Source of the DNA: a bacterium
Lineage (GTDB): Bacteria; UBP15; UBA6099; DSWB01
Assembly (NCBI GenBank): GCA_020061125.1
Contig: JAGUYV010000473.1
Coordinates: 1-11,537, forward strand
DNA: 11,537 nt
Direction: 5' to 3'
Below the pieces are notes generated by a model. The model did no database searches. It was not told the DNA's origin and saw nothing but the letters and a program-made list of their open reading frames with translations. Positions 6,318-11,537 of this stretch are shown here, piece by piece; position 1 is the first letter of the stretch, and every line of letters begins with the position of its first letter. The translations under genes were made by a program, and so were the position numbers.

Positions 6318-9300
6318 TTGTCTGATTTCGTACATCTTCATGTTCATACCGAGTACAGTCTGCTGGACGGCGCCGCGGCCATACCCAAGCTGGTGTCGCG
6401 CGCCGAGGAATATGGCATGAAATCTCTGGCCATCACCGACCACGGAAATATGTTCGGCATTGTCAAGTTCCAGCTCACCTGCAAGGACCACGGCATAAAA
6501 CCCATTCTGGGCTGCGAGGTGTATGTGGCCCCGCGCGGGCGCACGGACAGAGTCCACGAATTCGACGCCAAGGCGTTCCATCTCACCCTTCTGGCCGCGT
6601 CCCAGGAAGGGTATCTGAACCTCATCAAGATGGTATCCGAGGGATACATCAACGGGTTTTACTACAAGCCGCGGGTGGACCGCGAGCTGCTGGCCGCGCA
6701 CGCGCACGGGCTGATCGCCTTGAGCGGGTGCCTGGCAGGAGATGTGCCCTCACGGCTGCGCAACGGCGACCTGGACGGCGCCGAGCGCTCCGCCCTGTGG
6801 TACCGCGACACCTTCGGCAAAGACAATTTTTTTCTGGAAATCATGGACAACACCGTGGACGACACGGCCAAGGTCAACGAGCGCCTGGCACAGTTGAGCG
6901 CGGCCACCGGCATTCCCCTTGTCGCCTCCAATGATATCCATTATGTGGACGCCGAGGACGCGCTCATTCAGGAAGTGCTCATGTGCATAGACCAGGGCAC
7001 CACCTTGACCGACACCACGCGGTTCGCGTTCGACACCAGCGATTACTACCTCAAAAGCCAGGAGCGGATGCGGGAGGCGTTTTCCCGCTGGCCGCAGGCG
7101 TGTGACGCCACCCTCGATATTGCCGCCCGTTGCAATTTCGCTCTCACCTTCGGAAACAACTACCTGCCAAAATTCGAACTGCCGGACGCCAAAGACCCCG
7201 ACGATTATCTGCGCGAGATCACCATGCAGGGCCTTGCGCGAAAATATCCCGGCGACCTGCTGCTTCCCGTACACACAAAACAGGCCGAGTACGAACTGGG
7301 CGTCATCAAAAAAATGGGATTCTCGGCCTACTTCCTTATCGTGTGGGACCTGCTGCGATTCGCGCGCAGCCAGGACATCCCCGTGGGGCCGGGCCGCGGG
7401 TCCGTGGCAGGCAGCATCGTGGCGTTCGCCCTGGACATCACCAAGATTGACCCCATCAAATACGACCTGCTCTTCGAGCGCTTCCTCAACCCGGCCCGCG
7501 TATCCATGCCCGACATTGACATGGACTTCTGCTACGAGCGCCGCAACGAGGTCATCGAATACTGCCAGCACAAGTACGGCGCGGACCGGGTCGCACAGAT
7601 CATCACCTACGGCCGCCTCATGGCCAAGAACAGTATCCGCGATGTGGGCCGCGTCATGGGCATGCCCCTGCCCCAGGTGGACCGCATCGCCAAAATGATC
7701 CCCTTCATGATCCCGGACAAAAAGGTCACGATTAAAAACTGCCTGGAGCTTGTCGAGGATCTCAAAACCGCTTATGAAAAAGACCCCGAGGTCAAGCGCC
7801 TGCTGGACATCTCCATGCAGATCGAGGGCCTGGCGCGCAATGTGGGCGTGCACGCCGCGGGCGTGGTCATATCGGAAAAGCAACTCACCGAGCATGTTCC
7901 TCTCTACAAAGCCCCGCGCGACGACAACGAGATGTACATCACCATGCAGGAAGGCGGGGACCTGGAAAAACTGGGCCTGCTCAAAATGGACTTCCTGGGC
8001 CTGCGCACCCTCACAGTGATCTCCGACGCCGTGAAATTCGTGCAGGAGCGCACCGGCCGCGAGATTGACATTGACAACATCCCGCTCAATGACCGGCCCA
8101 CTTATGAACTGCTCGGCAAGGGCCTGTGCGACGGCGTGTTCCAATTCGAGGGCAACACGGCCAAAAACCTCATGGTGCGCCTGCAGCCCACCAACCTGGA
8201 CGACCTCATCGCGCTCAACGCGCTCAACCGCCCCGGCCCCCTGGGCGGCGGCATGGTGGACGACTTCCTCAACAACCGCAACAGGCAGTCCGCGGAAATT
8301 GATTATTTCCATCCGGACCTCGAGCCCGTGCTGCGCGACACCTTCGGCATCATCCTGTACCAGGAACAGGTCATGCGCATCGCGCAGAAAATCGGCGGCT
8401 TCTCCCTGGCCGACGCCGACAACCTGCGCCGCGCCATGGGAAAAAAGAAAAAAGAGGAAATGGACAAGGCGCACGGCGCATTCGTGGAAGGCGCTCTCAA
8501 GGACACCACTGCGGAGGGCGAGCCGAAAAATGTTTACACAAAGCAACTCGCGGAAAAAATGTTCGAACTCATGAACTATTTTTCGGGCTACGGATTCAAC
8601 AAGTCCCACAGCGCGGCCTACGCTTTCGTGGCCTACCAGACCGCGTGGCTCAAGGCCAACTACCCGGTCGAGTTCATGGCCGCCCTGCTCACCAGTGTGA
8701 TGCAGAGCACGGACAAGGTGTCCAAATACATTCAGGAATGCCGCAACATCGGCATAGAAGTCGCGCCCCCTGACATCAACATGGGGTTCGCCAAATTCCG
8801 GCCCGTGGACAACCGCATCCTGTACGGGCTGGCCGCAGTGAAAAATGTGGGCGGCAACGCCATCGAAGCCATCATCCAGGAACGCGAAACCGGCGGCCCG
8901 TTCAAAACCATCTTCGACCTGTGCTCGCGCGTGGATTTGAAAACTGTGAACAGCAAGACCCTTGAGGCGCTGGTGCGGTGCGGCGCATGCGACAGCCTGC
9001 CCGGCAGCCGCGCGCAGAAAATGGCGGTTCTGGACGAAGCCATGGAGCTGGGCCGGCGCGCGCAGCGTGACCGCGCCTCCGGCCAGGCGTCGCTGTTCGG
9101 TGATGATTTCGACAGCACGCCCGCGTTCGAGCCTTCCCTGCCCCAGGTCGAAGAGTTCTCCACGGAAACCATCATCGCCGACGAAAAAGATCTCCTCGGC
9201 CTGTACCTCACTGTGCATCCATTGGACCCGTACCGCGATTGGATCAAACAGCACGCCACGGTCAACGCCGTGGACCTCATGGATCTCACTCCAGCCGAGC

Positions 9301-9848
9301 GGCGCGATGTATGTGTGGCGGGCATCATCCAGCATGTGCGCGACTTCACCACCCAGCGCGGCGATTCCATGGCCATCCTCGAAGTCGAAGACCTCACCGG
9401 GACCGTGGTCTGCTCCGTGGGGGGCGAGGAATACCGCCGCTACAAGCCGGAACTCAAGGAAGGCAATGTCGTTTTCGTGAGGGGCAGAATTTACATTCGA
9501 ACCTACCAGGTCAAGGGCGAGGCGCGGGAAGAGGCGCGCGTGGTGTGCAAGGAACTGGACAACCGCCAGGGATCGGCGAACCAGGCCCCGGCGAAAAAAA
9601 TCCACACCATGCACTTCCGCATGTCCGCGGACAACGCAAAAGCGCCGAAACTCGTCGGGGAACTCAAAAACCTGCTCAACGCCAACCGCGGCGAAAGCAG
9701 GGTCATCCTGCATGTGGACAACAACGGCGACAGCAAGGATTTCCTGCTGCGCGGCAACGAGGTGCGCATATCCGGAGAACTGCTGCGCATCTGCCGCTCG
9801 TTCTTCGGCCAGGACAATGTTTGGGTGGAATCAAGGGTTGCGGACTGA
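6318..9848 (+). CDS. dnaE: DNA polymerase III alpha subunit (DnaE)
   Basis: The catalytic subunit of the replicative polymerase, 1176 residues from the TTG at 6318, close to E. coli DnaE (1160). It begins MSDFVHLHVHTEYSLLDGA. The N-terminal PHP domain has a seemingly complete metal-binding set: His8 and His10, the AITDHGNMFG motif (His42), GCEVYVAP (Glu67), HLTLLA (His88), Cys138, and NDIHYV (Asp206, His208). The palm has GPGRGSVAGSIVAF and PDIDMDF (Asp401 and Asp403 catalytic), plus KMDFLGLRTLT (Asp558). The fingers have FQFEGNTAKNLM, NALNRPGPLGGGM, RRAMGKKKKEEMD and GYGFNKSHSAAYAFVAYQTAWLKANYP. A beta-clamp-binding motif QASLF is at 923-927. An OB domain follows (VAGIIQHVRDFTTQRGDSMA), then a C-terminal region that would contact tau. 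It appears transcribed alone from the leader promoters. Confidence 0.98.
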   Translation: MSDFVHLHVHTEYSLLDGAAAIPKLVSRAEEYGMKSLAITDHGNMFGIVKFQLTCKDHGIKPILGCEVYVAPRGRTDRVHEFDAKAFHLTLLAASQEGYLNLIKMVSEGYINGFYYKPRVDRELLAAHAHGLIALSGCLAGDVPSRLRNGDLDGAERSALWYRDTFGKDNFFLEIMDNTVDDTAKVNERLAQLSAATGIPLVASNDIHYVDAEDALIQEVLMCIDQGTTLTDTTRFAFDTSDYYLKSQERMREAFSRWPQACDATLDIAARCNFALTFGNNYLPKFELPDAKDPDDYLREITMQGLARKYPGDLLLPVHTKQAEYELGVIKKMGFSAYFLIVWDLLRFARSQDIPVGPGRGSVAGSIVAFALDITKIDPIKYDLLFERFLNPARVSMPDIDMDFCYERRNEVIEYCQHKYGADRVAQIITYGRLMAKNSIRDVGRVMGMPLPQVDRIAKMIPFMIPDKKVTIKNCLELVEDLKTAYEKDPEVKRLLDISMQIEGLARNVGVHAAGVVISEKQLTEHVPLYKAPRDDNEMYITMQEGGDLEKLGLLKMDFLGLRTLTVISDAVKFVQERTGREIDIDNIPLNDRPTYELLGKGLCDGVFQFEGNTAKNLMVRLQPTNLDDLIALNALNRPGPLGGGMVDDFLNNRNRQSAEIDYFHPDLEPVLRDTFGIILYQEQVMRIAQKIGGFSLADADNLRRAMGKKKKEEMDKAHGAFVEGALKDTTAEGEPKNVYTKQLAEKMFELMNYFSGYGFNKSHSAAYAFVAYQTAWLKANYPVEFMAALLTSVMQSTDKVSKYIQECRNIGIEVAPPDINMGFAKFRPVDNRILYGLAAVKNVGGNAIEAIIQERETGGPFKTIFDLCSRVDLKTVNSKTLEALVRCGACDSLPGSRAQKMAVLDEAMELGRRAQRDRASGQASLFGDDFDSTPAFEPSLPQVEEFSTETIIADEKDLLGLYLTVHPLDPYRDWIKQHATVNAVDLMDLTPAERRDVCVAGIIQHVRDFTTQRGDSMAILEVEDLTGTVVCSVGGEEYRRYKPELKEGNVVFVRGRIYIRTYQVKGEAREEARVVCKELDNRQGSANQAPAKKIHTMHFRMSADNAKAPKLVGELKNLLNANRGESRVILHVDNNGDSKDFLLRGNEVRISGELLRICRSFFGQDNVWVESRVAD

Positions 9849-9851
9849 AAA

Positions 9852-10259
9852 TCAGACAATGCCCTTTTTGTTGAGGAATACCCCGTAGCGTCTGTCAACG
9901 CCCATGATGTGCCCCACGAGCCACTGGGTCAGAAACCCGATCAATTCCGGCGTGTCGAATTCCCTGTAAACATCCTTGAGCTGTTGCAGTTCAGCGACTT
10001 TTATAGTCAGCGCAATGTGCGCCTGCCGGTGATCGTAATAGTCGGGATAGTCGTTCTCCTGCATGAGCTTTTCTTCGGCTTCGAAGTGCGTCCTGACATA
10101 ATCCATAAGCCGTCCAAGCGCGTCCATGAACGCCTGCTTGCCACTGCCCTGCGCATGCGCTTCATCCAGCTTGTTCAACAGGCCCACCAGAATCTTGTGC
10201 TGATCGTCCATGGAGCTTATGTTCACGGAATATGCGTTTGTCCATTCAAATGCGGCCAT
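9852..10259 (-). CDS. Bacteriohemerythrin
   Basis: A single-domain, 135-residue hemerythrin, the usual length for bacterial members. All seven di-iron ligands are present with canonical spacing: His21 (DDQHK), His58 and Glu62 (HFEAE), His77 and His81 (HRQAH), His117 and Asp122 (HIMGVD). The N-terminal EWTNAYSVNISSMDDQH is typical. These soluble cytoplasmic proteins bind O2 reversibly at a di-iron centre and serve in oxygen storage, delivery or sensing; which applies here cannot be told. No fused signalling domain is present. The ATG at 10259-10257 is preceded by GGGAG (complement of 10266-10270) at 6-base spacing, and its own promoter lies just upstream. The stop codon is 3 bases from the convergent dnaE stop, so the two transcripts must overlap unless termination occurs inside the genes. 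Confidence 0.97.
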   Translation of the reverse strand: MAAFEWTNAYSVNISSMDDQHKILVGLLNKLDEAHAQGSGKQAFMDALGRLMDYVRTHFEAEEKLMQENDYPDYYDHRQAHIALTIKVAELQQLKDVYREFDTPELIGFLTQWLVGHIMGVDRRYGVFLNKKGIV

Positions 10260-10299
10260 GTGCGGCTCCCTGTTTTGTCAGACTATGGTATCCGGCGTG

Positions 10300-10328
10300 A
10301 TTTTACAGGATCCAGGTGTCGCCGTAAA
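10300..10328 (-). promoter_or_regulatory. Candidate sigma70-type promoter for the hemerythrin gene
   Basis: Read on the minus strand, TTTACG (complement of 10323-10328; 4 of 6 to TTGACA) and TAAAAT (complement of 10300-10305; 5 of 6 to TATAAT) are separated by exactly 17 bases. Transcription would start near 10293, giving a leader of about 35 bases that includes the GGGAG ribosome site. The hexamer TTTACG and the 17-base spacing are the same as in candidate dnaE promoter P1. Confidence 0.6.
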
Positions 10329-10340
10329 TTGCTGCCGGAC

Positions 10341-10369
10341 AAACTTTTCGAAACATTTTGCAAACATTT
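10341..10369. repeat. Three helically phased AAAC(T/A)TTT repeats upstream of the hemerythrin promoter
   Basis: AAACTTTT (10341), AAACATTT (10351) and AAACATTT (10362) recur every 10 to 11 bases. Two 8-base palindromes, TTTCGAAA (10346-10353) and TTTGCAAA (10357-10364), are nested in them with centres 11 bases apart. The block lies 12 to 41 bases upstream of the hemerythrin -35. The phasing would place repeats on one helix face, as in an A-tract curve, an UP-like element or a regulator site. No known regulator motif is recognised. Confidence 0.4.
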
Positions 10370-10416
10370 CAGCGGGGAATCCGGTTCCCATACCTGTAAA
10401 TGTGCGCTGCCCGCTC

Positions 10417-11537
10417 TCACACATGAACGGGGCGTTCGTCCACGATCCAGTCGGCCTTGAGGCCCGTGCGCGCGAACAGGCGGCGCTCGATGTCGTCCGC
10501 GCTTGTGAACACGATTTCGCTGGGAGAAATCTCGCACGCCAGCTTCACGCTCTTGCGCATGGCCGCCGTGATGTCCTGCTCGTTCGCGCCCTGCGCCGCG
10601 ACCGCGAGCACGCGCAACCAGTCGCGTGAAAACGGGTCCTCGGGGTTTTCCTTTGTGATAACCACATGGAACGATTCCACTCCCGGCGTGCCTCGAATCG
10701 CGGTCTGCAAATCGAGCAGGTTCACGCGCGAGCCTTTTATTTTGGTGAAATCCTTGACCGCCCGGCACATGGGCGTGAGCAGGCGCGGGCCGGTTCGCCC
10801 GCAGTGAGGACATTTGTCCCACACCATTCCTTTTATCAGATCGCCGGTGTAGTAACGGATGAACACCGTGCCGCGGTATCCGATGTGGCTGAAGGTCAGA
10901 ACGCCGGGCGCGCCCTCGGGGACCGGTTCGTGCGTATCCGGGTCCAGGACTTCCCAGTAGAAATTTTCCGGGCTTAAGTGGATGCCGCCGCCTTCTGCGC
11001 ATTCGTAGAACGCGCCTTTTAGCTCGGTCATGCCGTAGCCCTCGATGATTTTCACGCATTCGCAACCCAGGGCTGCGAACAGGGATTTGAGGCGTTCGCG
11101 ATACGCGGGCACCATGGGTTCGGCCGCGACAACGGCGTATCGGATGGTGTCAATCTTGGCGATCTCGCCCCGCTCGCGCATCTTCACGGCGGTGTCGAGC
11201 CAGTGCGTGAGATATGACGGGATGGCCACCACATAATCGAACCCCACGCGCTCGGCGAGCTGCACCTGGCGCTCGGTGGGCATCACGGATCCGCCGCAGG
11301 TGTGGAACACACTGCCGCCGAGAAGCATCTGCGAAAACACGACCTGGAAAAAGGCCAGGTGCGGCGCCGCGGGAAACAGGTTGAGGCACTTGTCTTCGAG
11401 GGTGATGCCGCACCAGTTGGCCATGGCGGCCAGGCGCGGCGTGGCTACCAGAATGTCGTGCAGGGTGTACAGGGCCGGGCTTGGGTTGCCGGTGGTGCCG
11501 CCGCTGGCGTGGAAGTGCATCGGCAGCCACTCGCGCC
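10417..11537 (-). CDS. PaaK-like adenylate-forming ligase (phenylacetate-CoA ligase family), N-terminus outside window
   Basis: The frame is open from the window edge to the TGA at 10419-10417, about 373 residues. The internal ATG at 11520 is not the start, since REWLP precedes it in frame and the residues before the P-loop are missing. The ATP-binding loop SGGTTGNP is at about 11482-11505, and YGMTE (A5 motif) at 11023-11040. IRYYTGDL is the A7/A8-region TGD motif, with Tyr where family members usually have Arg. CPHCGRTGPRL near 10780-10812 is the CxxC element common in PaaK relatives. CRAVKDFTKIKGSRVN is the hinge region before a C-terminal domain ending GLKADWIVDERP. Such enzymes activate a carboxylic acid as acyl-AMP and then pass it to CoA or another acceptor. 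The substrate is unknown and phenylacetate itself should not be assumed. A 157-base gap separates it from the hemerythrin gene, which has its own promoter. Confidence 0.88.
   Translation of the reverse strand, partial: REWLPMHFHASGGTTGNPSPALYTLHDILVATPRLAAMANWCGITLEDKCLNLFPAAPHLAFFQVVFSQMLLGGSVFHTCGGSVMPTERQVQLAERVGFDYVVAIPSYLTHWLDTAVKMRERGEIAKIDTIRYAVVAAEPMVPAYRERLKSLFAALGCECVKIIEGYGMTELKGAFYECAEGGGIHLSPENFYWEVLDPDTHEPVPEGAPGVLTFSHIGYRGTVFIRYYTGDLIKGMVWDKCPHCGRTGPRLLTPMCRAVKDFTKIKGSRVNLLDLQTAIRGTPGVESFHVVITKENPEDPFSRDWLRVLAVAAQGANEQDITAAMRKSVKLACEISPSEIVFTSADDIERRLFARTGLKADWIVDERPVHV

Noticed and set aside
8441-8447. A_AAA_AAG dnaX-type slippery heptamer in dnaE
   Set aside because: It encodes the conserved RRAMGKKK segment found in DnaE proteins generally, so the codons explain it; I see no supporting Shine-Dalgarno or hairpin.
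6750-9713. A 987-codon open frame antisense to dnaE
   Set aside because: It lies wholly opposite dnaE, has no family motif, and its His/Val/Glu-rich composition is what antisense frames of GC-biased genes give.
10375-10389. GGGAA/TTCCC hairpin downstream of the PaaK-like gene as a terminator
   Set aside because: The stem is 5 bases and no T tract follows it in the minus-strand direction.

Overview
The window reads as an ordinary chromosomal segment of a GC-rich, probably Gram-negative bacterium. I cannot name the phylum. Supporting this reading are GC-rich coding sequence with strong G/C third-position bias, tightly packed genes with ATGA-type overlap, an undecaprenyl-phosphate glycosylphosphotransferase, a replicative DnaE1-type polymerase and a bacteriohemerythrin. 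I see no tRNA, rRNA, insertion sequence, phage gene or CRISPR array.

Bases 1-6130 (+ strand) are the end of a surface-polysaccharide operon. They hold a 5'-truncated GT4 glycosyltransferase, a second GT4 glycosyltransferase overlapping it by ATGA, and a polyprenyl-phosphate sugar-1-phosphate transferase that would load the first sugar on the lipid carrier. Two less usual members follow: a B12-binding-type radical SAM protein and an unrecognised protein with four membrane segments and a large, probably extracytoplasmic beta-propeller-like domain. The largest gap between these genes is 36 bases, so they are probably one transcript.

Bases 6131-6317 are an AT-rich leader. It carries two candidate sigma70-type promoters, a 13-base palindrome over one -10 box, a 23-base inverted repeat over the other, and a short hairpin. 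It precedes dnaE (6318-9848), which starts at TTG and encodes a full-length polymerase III alpha subunit with an apparently intact PHP metal site.

On the minus strand, a bacteriohemerythrin (9852-10259) ends only 3 bases from dnaE. It has its own clear promoter and a cluster of helically phased AAAC repeats upstream. Upstream of it on the same strand is the C-terminal part of a PaaK-like adenylate-forming ligase (10417 to the window end), truncated by the window edge. The gaps 6131-6317 and 10260-10416 are the only sizeable non-coding stretches.

I found no clearly new biological system. The best leads are the radical SAM / membrane beta-propeller pair at the end of the polysaccharide operon, the symmetrical dnaE leader, and a glycosyltransferase with a changed EX7E motif.
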